64,000 bases of DNA from Anoplopoma fimbria (Eukaryota; Chordata; Actinopteri; Perciformes; Anoplopomatidae). Numbering within the stretch: position 1 is the stretch's first letter; every line of letters starts with the position of its first letter. Below the pieces are notes generated by a model. It made no database searches, was not told the origin of the DNA, and saw only the letters and a list, made by a program, of their open reading frames with translations. Position numbers and translations under genes: made by a program. This document shows positions 1 to 23,115 of the stretch, one piece after another. The stretch spans positions 7,899,790-7,963,789 of the forward strand of contig NC_072452.1 of assembly GCF_027596085.1 (NCBI RefSeq), given 5' to 3'.

Positions 1-11
1 ATATGCAGACG

Positions 12-31
12 CACACACACACACACACACA
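12..31. repeat. (CA)10 microsatellite
   Basis: Perfect CA dinucleotide run. It is the first of 13 CA/GT tracts of about 20 bp or more in this window. Confidence 0.97.
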
Positions 32-152
32 TAAGGAGGAGTTATCTGTCCCCTCCTGTAAAGTCTTTTCTTGAGTTGTCGTGACGACTATTTCCACATC
101 CAATATCATTCCACTTCTTTGACAAGATGCATTATAAATGAGTACATAGAGA

Positions 153-999
<847 letters not shown>

Positions 1000-1212
1000 A
1001 AAACTAAATGAGTGAGCGTTAGAGGTGCTGCAAGGTGGATTTTATTACCTTTTGACAGAGCCAGAGCCATTCAACTATTCTTTATGCAAAGCTAAGCTAA
1101 CTGGTTGCTGGTTGTAGCTTTAGATTTACCATAAAGACATGAGAGTGGATAACAGTCTTTTCATCTAAATCTCAGCAAGAAATTGAAGTGTATTTCTCAA
1201 AAACATTGCCTT
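1000..1212 (+). repeat. Fragment of teleost long-inverted-repeat interspersed element
   Basis: The stretch reads through gctaagctaa, a GCTGG-rich segment, a 'catgagagtgg' segment, 'tctcagcaagaaa' and a final 'gtatttctcaaaa'. The same order of motifs ends the element at 5,272-5,905 (tagcttcata, ctctcatcc, ccaagaaatc, gcgtatttcc). I recognise this as a repeat scattered widely in percomorph fish; its class is uncertain, but the inverted termini of the fuller copy suggest a non-autonomous DNA element. Only one terminal arm plus some internal sequence is present here, so it is truncated. Confidence 0.6.
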
Positions 1213-1930
1213 TGACATGACTTTCAATTGAGTTTTAAGTGACAGAAGATAATCAAAATGTACAAACATCTGACCTGAGTTGCAATACCCTTGAATTGGT
1301 AAAAGAGGCAATACCACAATATAAAAAATACCTTGTTATAAGTAAAAGTCCTGCACTTTAATTTCTACGGTCAACATCCATAAATACAGCAAAATCAACT
1401 AATGAAACAAAAGTAAACAACTTTCTTTTTTTATGTTAGCCTATATGCACTGTGTATTTTGTCGTGGTACTGGTTACTTTCCACTGCTGTTTCAAAAACA
1501 GCACAATGGAGGAATGAACCCCATTATAATGCTTACAGATATAAAGTAAGTACAAACTGACTACTGATTACAAACGGACTCATTAACAAGCCTCAAGGGC
1601 CTTAAAGTGAAAAAACTTAAAATATGCACTGGCTACTGTGCTCGCAGAATTAATAGTAAAACCTTTATTGTTAAAAGCTTCTTCATGCATTGGTCAGATA
1701 AACATGCAGAGGCGGCAGCTGTTTGATGTGCAACCCACAAGTATCTGCAGGTACTGTATATTTCAGGTAAACCGAGAAGGAATTGACCGAGCTGCTTTAA
1801 CAGTCAACTCAGGTTTGATGGACTGCAGTGAATTTGAAATTAGTTCGATGTGAGTAAAGAGCTTAATGCCTAAAAAAAGAAAGAAAAAAAACCAGCACAA
1901 GGATATATGGCCTAGCCATACATCATGGGT
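1213..1930. other. AT-rich DNA; possible old transposon debris at 1,310-1,480
   Basis: No gene is seen. The segment around 1,317-1,360 (ataccttgttataag then taaaagtcctgca) resembles a phrase common in fish hAT/Tol2-like debris, but no ends or target duplication are visible. Confidence 0.35.
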
Positions 1931-2131
1931 GGGTGTGTGTATATATGCATTTGTGTATTTGTGTGTCTGTGACAGAGAGAAAGTATAGGTGTGTGTGCGT
2001 GTGTTGCAGAGACATAGAGATAGAGAGAGTTCGTGAAAATGCGTTAACCTACAGTACGAGTGCATCCACACTTACACACACACAGGCACACTCATGCACA
2101 CACGCACACACGCACACACGCACACACACAT
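1931..2131. repeat. Imperfect GT-rich tract followed by imperfect CA-rich tract
   Basis: Positions 1,931-2,010 are GT-rich on plus (ggtgtgtgtgcgtgtgt and similar). Positions 2,071-2,131 are CA/CG-rich (repeated gcacacac). The two arms are complementary in register over short blocks and are about 60 bp apart, so they can be drawn as an imperfect hairpin. Mixed interruptions suggest old, decaying microsatellites. Confidence 0.8.
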
Positions 2132-2429
2132 TCCCTCATCAGACCAATATATCATTGCACTCACAGACCAAATGAGGCAATCGCTCAAAATTATTTGCAT
2201 ATAAACTAATGAAATATTACTGGGTGAAACTCAGTTGAATGTTAATTACAAAGGTAATGCACTATTTGCTGATTAATGGATCGTCTCTCTTTTGGGCAGG
2301 AGATGATACGAGCAAGTGGATGATCAGTGCGGGGACCAAAAAAAAAGGTGATGCAGTGAATGGAGGTAAGCAGGTGTATGGAAAATGTATTGCTAGCATT
2401 AGAGTAAATCTATGCAGGAAGGGGGAGCA

Positions 2430-2530
2430 AGGACAGGAAAGGAGAGGAGAGAAAGGAAACGAGTGGAGAGGAGAGAGGAGAGGAGAGAGGAGAGAGGAGA
2501 GAGGAGAGAGGAGAGAGGAGAGAGGAGAGG
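2430..2530 (+). repeat. Purine-only GGAGA/GAGAG low-complexity tract
   Basis: About 100 bases of almost pure G and A, built from aggagag and gagagaggag units. Much of it reads as a mirror repeat. The minus-strand frames over it (Ser-Pro-Leu repeats) are compositional. Confidence 0.9.
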
Positions 2531-5271
<2,741 letters not shown>

Positions 5272-5905
5272 GAACAAAAGCAATTTGTTTAAAGAAATAG
5301 GTGCACCATTTGGGAGATACAGTGATCCACATAAGAAGATTGATAGTACTCTCATATCCATTCAGCAGTGTACATATGAAGCTATAGCTAGCATCCAGCT
5401 AGATAAGTAAAAGTCTGGAATCAGAGGGAAAACGCTAACTCTGTCCTTCAGTTACTAAATTATCCAACCAGCATATCGCTTTTTTGTTCCAAAAAAAAAG
5501 CAAATCGTAGAAAAAGAGCTTAAACAGGCGTGTATGTACCAGGCTTTTTCTTGACTGGAACCAGTTACTTCCTGAGCTCTTTGCAGGTTGCCTGACCTCT
5601 GGTCTCAGCCCAAAAATACTGCTCCCGTGATTTTAGTCTATGTGCAAGAATTGTCAATTCTCCCCTTTTTTTTCCAAAATTATGTATCAGACCATGTCTT
5701 GGCTTGGTTCAGTAACTTCCTGAAGTCTCTGCTGGTTGCATGTTTTTCCCCATTTCCAATAGGCCCATGGATGCAAAAGTAAATTAGCTGCCTGCTGGCG
5801 GTAGCTTCATACATGGGGGTGCCAAAAAGATAGAGACAGTATTCCTCTCATCCAACTCTTCCAAGAAATCCCAAAAAAGCGTATTTCCGAAAAGAATTTA
5901 AAACT
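5272..5905 (+). mobile_element. Long-inverted-repeat interspersed element (MITE- or foldback-like), fuller copy
   Basis: The two ends are degenerate inverted copies of each other over about 110 bp. The left arm (5,290-5,400) has tttgggagat, a 'gatagtactctcat' segment and atgaagctatagctagca. The reverse complement of the right arm (5,785-5,895) has tttgggattt, a 'gatgagagga' segment and atgaagctaccgccagca. Between them lie two copies of a 'ctggaaccagttacttcctga / cttcctgaagtctctgctgg' type phrase (about 5,555-5,600 and 5,700-5,735). From general familiarity this is a common percomorph repeat. No transposase is present and no clean target duplication could be fixed, so the class is inferred. 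Confidence 0.6.
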
Positions 5906-8089
<2,184 letters not shown>

Positions 8090-8690
8090 ATTTCCTCCCC
8101 CAGTCGTACTCCGGCATAAATCAGCTCTCCACGATAGTTTTAATGGCTTTTTAATGAGCCTAATGTTTTCTGTTTTAATGAACTTCTTACGTCAGCCTTA
8201 ATCATTTTAGGGGGATGAAAAATGATTGAGAAATGGCCTACATTAATTTAATTTACTGTTCAATCTGCACAGCCCTCTTTACAACCCTGGGTAGGCCAGG
8301 GCAAGTAAGAAAGAGGGGGAAGGGGGGAGGAATGGAAAGAGGAGTGGAGGATGGCATGATCACAGAGTGGGACAAAAAATAAATAAATAAAAGGAATAAG
8401 CAGGAAAATGGATGCGAAAAACAAAGAAAGAGAGCCAACAGTGCATGGTATAAATAGGTAAAAAGAGGAGTGGTTGTATAAAAAGGGACAGGAATGGACT
8501 GGGCGTTGTGCGAGCGGTAATTTATGAGACCATGCTATAGGCTTGTTGTTCAGGCTTATCTCCAATTAGGCTGCATTGTTGAGGCCTGCCAATGCTAGTT
8601 TCTACCACTCTGTGAGACCAGCAGATTTACATAGCCATTAGCACAGCAGGCCCTGAATAAATGAGCACAATATTCAGCATCTGTTGCTAC
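8090..8690. other. Candidate conserved non-coding segment (homeodomain-site-rich)
   Basis: The segment has complex, non-repetitive sequence rich in TAAT/ATTA cores (tttttaatgagcctaatg, gttttaatgaac, ccttaatcatttta, acattaatttaattta, ggtaatttatgag, ctccaattagg) with no open frame. Such composition is typical of ancient vertebrate enhancers, but a single sequence cannot show conservation, so this is a weak inference. Confidence 0.25.
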
Positions 8691-12197
<3,507 letters not shown>

Positions 12198-12302
12198 AAA
12201 CACGGTGAGATTCTCCCCTAGCCGTAGGACACTTACATAAGACTGTCAGAGCAGGACAGGGTATGAGACGGTGGAAAGGAGGCAAGGTGAAAGACTGAGA
12301 GA

Positions 12303-12440
<138 letters not shown>

Positions 12441-15350
12441 GCCTGGCTGTCTGTCTGTGTACGTAGGTTGTTGGAGGATAATTAAATGTAATTTTGTCAG
12501 CTAACCCGCTCCAGCTCCCTTTTCAGACACGGGAAAACCACGGATGTAGAAAGAAACCAGATGGATCAGGGCCAGCAGGGGTGTTTGTGTGTGCGGATTT
12601 ATGTGCAAGTGGGTGGGTGAGAGAGAATGAGACAGCTTTAATTCCCAGACACCACCCCGCGGGGGCTGGAGGTGGAATTGAACACAGCCTGGAAGGTACA
12701 GCTTTGACAGCTTCCCTAAATACGCCCAGTAATGTTTTCACTCACACTGGACTGAGGGAGATCTAATCTTAGCCTGGATGCACATTACTGGCGTATAAAA
12801 GCCCTCACACAGTCTTTGTGACTATCAAAACCGGTGGTTTTCCTCAAGCTGTCCTGGACAAGGCTGTAGGTTTGCATATTGACAGTAGGGTCATGCCCCT
12901 ACCAATATTTTTTGAGTACAGAATTGTCCCAATCAATATTTGACCATACTTCTTTATTCATGTTCCCATTATCCTCCGTTGCACATGCACAAAGAGAGAA
13001 AGAGAGAAGAGCAGACTGTGGAGCACAATGACTTGCTGACCGGCACGGAGAAATAACTTGTGGTACTATCATCATGGCCGTAGCCAGCTATGAGGTCACA
13101 GAGGTCCAGACCTTGGTAATTATTTCCATTTCCAACAGCCCACCTTCTCTCGGAATTTGAACGTGAAACAGCTTGAGACTGACAGCCATCAACAAGACAG
13201 CTGTCTGTTGTGGTGAGGTGACTAGAGAAGACAGAGAGTGGTGCACCGGGCGTCTCCATTGCACTCTGTGCCAGGACAGCACATCCATGGGCAAAAAAAA
13301 ATATATACAAAATCTAAAAATCTATTTGGTGATATATGCACAGTATCAGAAGATATTATCTAAAACTATTGGCGCTCTGTTGTGCCATTCTTTAATGCTA
13401 TTTGATGTTATTTATCCAAAACTGATGATGAAAATTTTATCAGCCGCACAGCAAACCAGGAGCGTCCGTAGCACACAGTCCGGTGTAATGCAGAGGTGCG
13501 CATGCACACCGAGATCTGCATGCACCTTGTGGGAGCGCGAATGCAAAGAGTTAAAGCGAAAAATACCAGACCTTTGAATGATTTCTACAGAAAAGTATGG
13601 TTTGAAAATGATATAAACTTCTTTGTGGGGTTCATCAGTGATGACAAATAAAGTCTATAGTTCATTAACGTTTAGAATCATCAGTATTTGATCAGACTCA
13701 GTAACTTAGCATTTCTTAGACATTGATGGTCAGACGTTTGCACCATTTTCTTTAATTAATCTTAAATATTTCTGAGGGGGAACTCTTTTCTGTTCTTTTT
13801 CATTGTGTCTAAGCATTTCAGACAGCAACACTAAACTGTTATTTTAAATTGAGTGTTTTAAATGCAGAAAAATGTCACATTCACTCTGTAACAATCGATC
13901 AAATAAAGTATGTGATGATAACACCATTTGATTAATTCAGGGTTTGATCTGAAGTGTTCTTACTGAGAAGTTAAAGGGCAAATGTATCTCTGATAGAACA
14001 GCTGTTTTTGTTTTTAGTTTAGGCTATAAATTGTTATTTATGTATGGAAATATCCATGAATATGAATTTCATTATTCATTGGGGTGAATAGGAGCCACAT
14101 GCACATGTAAATGGATTAAAGACACAAAAGAGGAGGGGAAAGTAAATTATGCCTACATGTTTGTTTACGCAGCAGAGACTGTAACATTGAATGAGAAAAG
14201 TTGATTTATCGTAGAATAAATATAAGAAAAATTAGAATGACTTAGCTCCTTACTGCATTACATTCCTCGGTCCTGGATAGAAACAGACTTCTGAGTAACG
14301 TGTGCACAGATAATTAATTTACAGTTTGAGAAAGGCTGTCTTCTTGAAGTCTCATGATCTGGATGATTTGGATGCACAATTCTTTGCTTCTCATCTTGTT
14401 TAGTCAGCACATTTTTATAGTCTACCTAAAGCACTCTGTAGACATGATGCATTACCCTCATGATGAGCCTTGGGGCTCCGCATTCATCCTCATCTGTGAG
14501 TAAACTTCAAGGTTTATAATTCCCCTTCTGTCCTTGCATTCCTCTGTTTTGAGATTGTACTCTGGCCATTAGGTACTTTGTCAAATAAGCCAAGAACCTA
14601 TTTTCAGAAAGACACACACAGTCTCTGAGATACATGTCATGGGAAATTGCTGCAGCACAGGTAATTTCAATATATCAAGAACCTAGGTTCAGCACAGCAT
14701 TTCTTAACTATATTATGTCTCTGTTGCGGTTGAAGGAATGTTCTCCCTCAATTAAATAAAGTTTTTTTTGGCTTTGGGTGTAGTTATTACTCATCAATCA
14801 AATCTTATCAGATACTCAGCCCATGCTCCATCAAAATTGACTTTAAACAACTTCATTCCCTCCAATTCTTCACCTTACATCTTCTGTATATAGAACATGT
14901 AGAATGTTTACTGAACCAAAAAAAATCTGCAGCTAAGTAGTAGCTAAAAAGACACAATGTGTAAACTTTTGAGTTACCAGCAGTCACATTTCTCCTGTTT
15001 GGGTAGAGGACCTTTTCCCAGTTAGCTATCCCATGCTGCGGATACTGTCACCCTTGTACTGTTGTTTATTGTGATTGCAGGTGTGTTGATTCTTACCAAA
15101 TAACAATATTTGAGTTATTAGTTAATTTCAATATGTTCAGGTTAAGAGTAACATGACTAGGGATAATGTGTCTGCCCATGTGGTGCCAACTTGTGATATA
15201 CAAATACTTTTAATTTGGGCTTTGGGACTGAGACAGACCGATAGAAAAGCCATTTATGTGAGAGTGCATTGATATTGATTGCCCTCGTCCTGTTGTATAT
15301 TGTGATTGCAGATCAATCAGTAAAACATTGAAGGAGAGCTGTGTGTCCCG
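12441..15350. other. Single-copy DNA, no gene seen
   Basis: A moderately GC-rich stretch at 12,500-12,770 has a 90-codon plus frame without recognisable content. Positions 13,070-13,580 have a patchwork look (ggccgtagccagc, gaggtcacagaggtcc) reminiscent of old DNA-transposon debris, but no termini could be paired. The remainder is AT-rich. Confidence 0.45.
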
Positions 15351-15551
15351 TTGCTTCTTTATCGAGCCACTGCAGTACGGTTGGCAACACCACCACTAAT
15401 GCTTGTTGTTGGAGACACACTAATTAGGGATGTTAAGAGCAAACTTATAAATGCGTTAAGCATCATAGTTTGTGACTCAGACCAGAAAATGGTACTGAAC
15501 CATCTTGGTGTCAAAGATATCACCATTAGTGGTGGAACTAATGGGATTTAA
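15351..15551 (+). pseudogene. Possible fragment of a retroelement-associated SGNH-like domain
   Basis: The 66-codon frame contains PLMLVVGDTLIRDVKSKLI and ends with ISGGTNGI. The spacing resembles the GDS(I/L)-type start and the GTND-type later block of SGNH hydrolase-like domains carried by some fish retroelement ORFs. The usual Ser after GD is Thr here and the Asp of GTND is Gly, so it would be inactive. Neither neighbour shows RT. The similarity is short and made from memory, so chance resemblance is possible. Confidence 0.3.
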
Positions 15552-17128
15552 GTCTGATTTTCCTTATATGAAACAGTTTTCTTAGCGAAAGCCAGTCAAT
15601 AAATTGGTTTTCGGCAGTTGCCATGCCATATTTGTTTTGCGCATGGGCAAAAAGGATCCACAACAAACGATGCTCGCACATGCTGGACAAGATGCAGAAT
15701 CTGCTGCTGCATGTGCACATTTTACATGATGTTGAAGACAACATTTGATCATAAGTATAATTTTGATGACTCCTGTTGACATTGTTGACTATTTGGTTCA
15801 ATCTTATTCACAGAAAGTGTGACACAATGAATCTTCTCAGCACACTGTTTTTTGGGGTGCTCCATTAGCTGATACTTCAGTTTCTCTTTGTTGAGCAATG
15901 CATCTGCAATGTTAGTGCTTCCCCTATGGATTGATACATGTAATATCCAACACTTTGTCAACAAACTATATCTTTTTGTCATTATATCATTCTACAGTCC
16001 ATAAGTCAGAATAACCAGAACATAAATTTTAACCCTGCCCTGTCTGCTGAATACACCACAAAGGTGTGGTTGGTAGTTCTCATTACAATATCTTTGTGCT
16101 GAATAAGCAGAGTGCTTTGCAGCTACACAGTTGGAATTGAGTTTAAAAGGTTTCTCTTTTTGCCATGGCCTCCTTTTTTTTTCACAAGCATTTTCTTTCA
16201 CAATACTGTGCCAGAAGACTCAAATTTCTTACTAATTATTTGCTCTTCTCATTCCCCTCATGCATTTTGCATTATGAATGCCTTCAGAAAATAGCTATGA
16301 GGTTTTTTTTTCGCATTGTCGTATACAGCCGCTTGAGAAACCTACCACTCTGCTATGTATAATTGTAGACCTGCATAATTCAACACCCATCTGACATTCA
16401 GTTGTGTGTGCGTGTGTGTGACACACACTGGCCCCTGGCTCTGTAGCTATGCCTCAAAGAGGGGCTTTTACTGTTTAAAGTATTGGTGAAAGGAGAATAT
16501 TGATTTCAGCACCAATAGTCTGCGAGGCAATTCTTCTGTCAAGTTGTGCCGAATAAATTTACACCATAAAGTGCCTCTTGAAGTCTCCTTAGATATAAGA
16601 TTGAACATTCTTACTGAAAGCTCAACTCAGTAGGTACCAAAAAACTTGGAAGTTTTAAGGTAACACTTAAACACTAGGTTTAATTCTGCAATTGAAGGTC
16701 TTATTCCACAAAGGTACAGCAGTAACATTTGATTTTCGCATCACATTTGTCTTTAACACAGTGATGGAGAAAAGACAGTTATACCATTGAAACCTTGAAC
16801 CACGATCTGAAACTGTCAGGAATTAATGCACAAGAGTTTTTTCATTTTTTTTCTTTTACCTCTATTCACCTATTAATGTCCTGTTGTCTAGGCTGTGAAT
16901 TGTTCCTGGGCGGTGTACAACCACAGATGGATCCACAGTGGGGTTCTGCTGGTGATTCATATTAATGGACCTGACCCCAATCCCTCCTTCCCTTTTCTTC
17001 TTCCAATCTTTCTCCCCCTATGTCCCTCCCACTGTGCACTGTCTTTCTCATCCCTTCCTAACACCCAGGAGACAGATGGACCAACACTCAACTTCACACC
17101 ATTTAGCTTTTCAAGGCTGCTAAAATAG
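15552..17128. other. Single-copy AT-rich DNA, no gene seen
   Basis: Only short overlapping frames on both strands. A minor GT run lies at 16,400-16,422. Confidence 0.55.
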
Positions 17129-19989
<2,861 letters not shown>

Positions 19990-20725
19990 TCACATATACA
20001 GATTCGGCATGTCAGAGAGCATTGAAAACAGATGGACAAGATCCCAAACGTCAGTCTCCCTCAAGAGTTTGCTTTTCAGCTGTTTACAATCCAGCGTTTG
20101 TACAGATAAAACATACAGCAACTAAACTTAGACACATCCTACAAGTAATCTTTCTTTCTGGGTATCCTCAAGGGATCTTTTCTCAAACCTGTCCAAATTC
20201 ATTTACATGAGCATGTAACTTAAAAGTCGTCCATTCATTTCTTTTCAAACCTTGGTTGTCCACTTCAACACTGTCTCCCACCGTCGGCTTTTATCGATGT
20301 GGTCAGGTAACCGTGCTCCTTGCTGTAGCTCCACTGATGCAAAGGGGTTTGTGCGCCATGTACAAGGAAGGAATTCAAAATTCAAAACTGCAGTAGCAAC
20401 CCATTATCAATATACTGAAATGTCCCTGCGGTCTGGTGTATTTTGGTCAAACTAAACAAGCCCTAAAACTTAGGATTGCAAAACATAAGATTGCTGTTCA
20501 CACTAAGACTCTTGAGTGTGCAATGGCACGTCAATGTGTGAATGCAAATCATGGATCGACCTCTATTCCGATATTCTGCAATATTGAATAGATTCCTCAT
20601 CCCCGAGAACAGGGAAGATGCAAACAAACTGTTATGCAGAGAAAGCTAGAGGATTGATAAGTGAACTTAATTGAATCATATGGAATAAATGAGGATATTA
20701 AAATATGTTGTTTTCTGAGGTTGTT
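19990..20725 (+). pseudogene. Penelope-like retroelement remnant, 3' part with GIY-YIG endonuclease
   Basis: Penelope-like elements encode a reverse transcriptase followed by a GIY-YIG endonuclease. The clearest part is frame 20,418-20,591, which reads CPCGLVYFGQT and then KLRIAKHK: a Cys-x-Cys pair just before a GIY-YIG-type 'VYFGQT' core and a downstream Arg/His helix. In another frame 20,670-20,720 gives SYGINEDIKICCFL, matching the '(G)LNED...FL' C-terminus familiar from these proteins. Upstream, 20,080-20,140 gives 'VCFSAVYNPAFVQIKH', which fits the post-RT region ('TYNP.. '). Stops and at least two frame changes separate the pieces, so it is dead. No RT core is seen upstream, so it is 5'-truncated, as is usual for this class. 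The left limit is approximate. Confidence 0.72.
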
Positions 20726-20769
20726 CTGTCAACTTTCTGTGAATGTTTTTATCGCGTTCTGCAATATAA

Positions 20770-21052
20770 TACATTACATTACAGTCATTTAGCAGACGCT
20801 TTTATCCAAAGCGACTTACAATCAGTAGTATATTACATATCATTCACCCATTCACACACTGATGCAAGGTGCCACCATCAGACTCTAACTAACATTCATT
20901 CACATCCAGTCCACACCGATGGCAAGCCTTCGGGAGCAACTTGGGTTGCTTGGGCAAAGTGTCTTGCCCAAGGACACATCGACTGCCGAAGCCGGGTATC
21001 GAACCCTCTGATTGGAGAACTACCTTGCTCTCCACTACGTCACAGCCGCCCC
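20770..21052 (-). mobile_element. tRNA-derived SINE, minus strand
   Basis: Read on the minus strand from 21,052, the element begins ggggcggctgtg and has an A-box-like tagtggagagc. A B-box-like gggttcgatacc follows within tRNA spacing. Next come a central 'gtccttgggcaagacactt' segment and a 3' tail with gcgtctgctaaatgactg followed by a short taatg repeat. The tail and central phrases are ones I know to be shared by many teleost SINEs, probably using LINE-encoded enzymes. It is about 283 bp and looks full length. The family name is not assigned. It lies 45 bp downstream of the Penelope-like remnant. The 122-codon plus frame across it is a shadow. Confidence 0.75.
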
Positions 21053-22238
21053 ATTGTCCCATCACACATGTAACATATTATACCTTTGAGAAAACAAATG
21101 TGTTTAAATAACAAAGCTGCTTTCAGTTAAATGGCTAATGGGTGTCACTTAGATTCGACACAAGTCTCCAAATCCACGATCCAACGACTTATTTCACCAG
21201 TTATTGGACACAAATAACATAAAGAAGATCCCTGTTGCTGCCCACATGCCAATCGATATTAACTGGAGATAGCGTGCCCATTACTGAAATCGGCAAACAA
21301 TTGAGCTGAGCGCTGTTTTCCTTTCAGTCTGTAAATCTACTGCAGCCTACAAACTGTAGTTTTCTGTCAGTAAAGCTTCTGTTGTTTCCATAACTCAGAG
21401 GGAAGGCATAATGTTGCCAGAGTGTGACATCAGGGAAGCCGGAGGATTTCCAGGTTTGTTTTTTGTTTCTCCATCATCTGTGACTCTGGCAGTGGAAATT
21501 TTATTTTAAGTGATTTAAGTGAAATTGTGACACCCCTAGTGTCGCTAATGGTTGTACATTTCCTATGCTGTGTGATGATGTAAGTTACTGTAAAAACTTG
21601 GTACATGATGATTTTTGTTGATATATAGTCTCTTACATGGTTTGTTACGGTAATTATTATTATTATTATTATTATTATTATTTTATTTTATCTCTGCGCG
21701 TGTAACACGTTCAGCATCAGCAATATAAGTTTTGGTGTGGCACATGATGCTTCCATTTCTGTCTTGTCTTACATTATCAACTGCTTGAATACGATTATGT
21801 TGCTCTTGTAAGCAGAGTTATCTCAGTAATTTGCAGATTCAGGGATATGTATTGATGGTTTCAACGGCGGCTTATTAACCCTCTTTGGTCTGTTACCCAT
21901 TTCATTATAGCATTGTGATTATTGGAATTATTCTGGATTCTATTCCACACAACATGCCATGTTGGTAGACATAAATAACAAGTGAAGAACCCACTCTTTG
22001 CCAGCTGTGTGTAATTTACGCTGGTTTGACAGTTCTGAGAGTGTGCCAATGTCAAAGACTAAAAGGAAAAACGAAAAAATATCAGACCAAAGTCACATCC
22101 ACTTCTCTCCAATTATGTTAAACCAAATCTCACACTTAGGTGAGATTTTAATGACTCATGGAGCCTAATGCTTTTTAAACCAGTTCAGGCTTTTAATTTT
22201 ACATGTAGGCCTCTCTCTTTGTTTTATTCACTTGGTGA
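21053..22238. other. Single-copy AT-rich DNA bordering the satellite, no gene seen
   Basis: It contains a TTA trinucleotide run (21,652-21,690). Nothing else is recognised. Confidence 0.6.
21652..21690. repeat. (TTA)n microsatellite
   Basis: About 12 units of TTA/ATT, decaying into tttta at the right edge. Confidence 0.9.
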
Positions 22239-22547
22239 AGTCCAAGATAGTACAAAAAGTCACAGTATAGTGTGTCAACAAATAAGAAAAAAGTCATGGT
22301 ATAGTATGTCGAAAAAGTCATACAAAAGTCATATTATAGCACGTCGAAAAAAGTCATGAAACAGTGATAGTATAGTATGCTGTAAAGAGTGATAAAAAAG
22401 TCATAGTATAATACTTTTATGAAGTCAGAGTATAGTATGTTGGGAAGTCCTAGTAAGAAAAAGTCATTTTATAACATGTTGAAAAAGTCATGTTATAGTT
22501 TGATAAGTAAAAGTGATACTGAAAACGGAAAAGTGCCAATGTTTACC

Positions 22548-22604
22548 TCCCACATGGTCCAGTGGTTATACTATCAGTCTCTCACCTAGGATGGCCGGGT
22601 TTGA
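22548..22604 (+). pseudogene. tRNA-Glu-like sequence, left copy 1 (3'-truncated)
   Basis: The sequence starts tcccacatggtccagtggtt, matching the 5' acceptor strand and A box of vertebrate tRNA-Glu. It has a ctctcac anticodon loop (anticodon CTC) and breaks off at gggtttga, inside the B box, running straight into satellite. The T-arm 3' strand and acceptor 3' strand are missing. The upstream 85 bp matches the flank of the right-edge copy. Confidence 0.7.
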
Positions 22605-23044
22605 AAAAAGGTCATAGCATATTATGTCAAAAAGAGTCATAATAAAGTCATAGTATAGTATGTTGAAAATAGTCATAGTATATTATGTCAAAAAGAGTCA
22701 TAAAAAAGTCATAGTATAGTATGTTGTAAAAAGTCATAAAAAAAGTCATAGTATAGTATGTCAAAAAGAGTCATAAAAAAGTCATAGTATAGTATGTCGA
22801 AAAAAGTAATAAAAATGTCATAGTATAATATGTTTTAATAGGTCATAGTATAGTATGTCGAAAAAAGTAATAAAAATGTCATAGAATAGCATGTCGTTAG
22901 AAGTCATAAAAAAGTCATAGTAGAGTATATCATAAAAAGTCAAAAAAATCTCGTAGTGTAGTATGTCATGAAAAGTCATAATAAAGGCATGGTATAATAT
23001 GTCGAAAAAAGTCATGAAAAAGCCAATGCTTGCCAATGTTTACC

Positions 23045-23115
23045 TCCCACATAGTCCAGTGGTTATACTATCAGTCTCTCACCTAGGAGGCCCGGGTTTG
23101 TATCCCCATATGAAA
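23045..23115 (+). pseudogene. tRNA-Glu-like sequence, left copy 2 (71 nt)
   Basis: A full-length tRNA-shaped copy: tcccaca acceptor, A-box region gtccagtggtt, ctctcac loop, then the T-arm cccgggtttg and a degraded atccccatatgaaa 3' part. The anticodon stem and acceptor have several mismatches and the usual ttcga of the T loop is tttgt. It is unlikely to be a working tRNA gene. About 180 bp downstream matches the flank of the right-edge copy. Confidence 0.7.

Noticed and set aside
12494..12766. 90-codon plus-strand frame in a GC-richer patch as a small gene
   Set aside because: No recognised domain or start context, and the minus strand is open over the same bases.
13070..13580. Transposon-derived gene or hAT element (gaggtcacagaggtcc; 134-codon plus frame)
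   Set aside because: No transposase motif, no paired termini, and frames are open on both strands at once.
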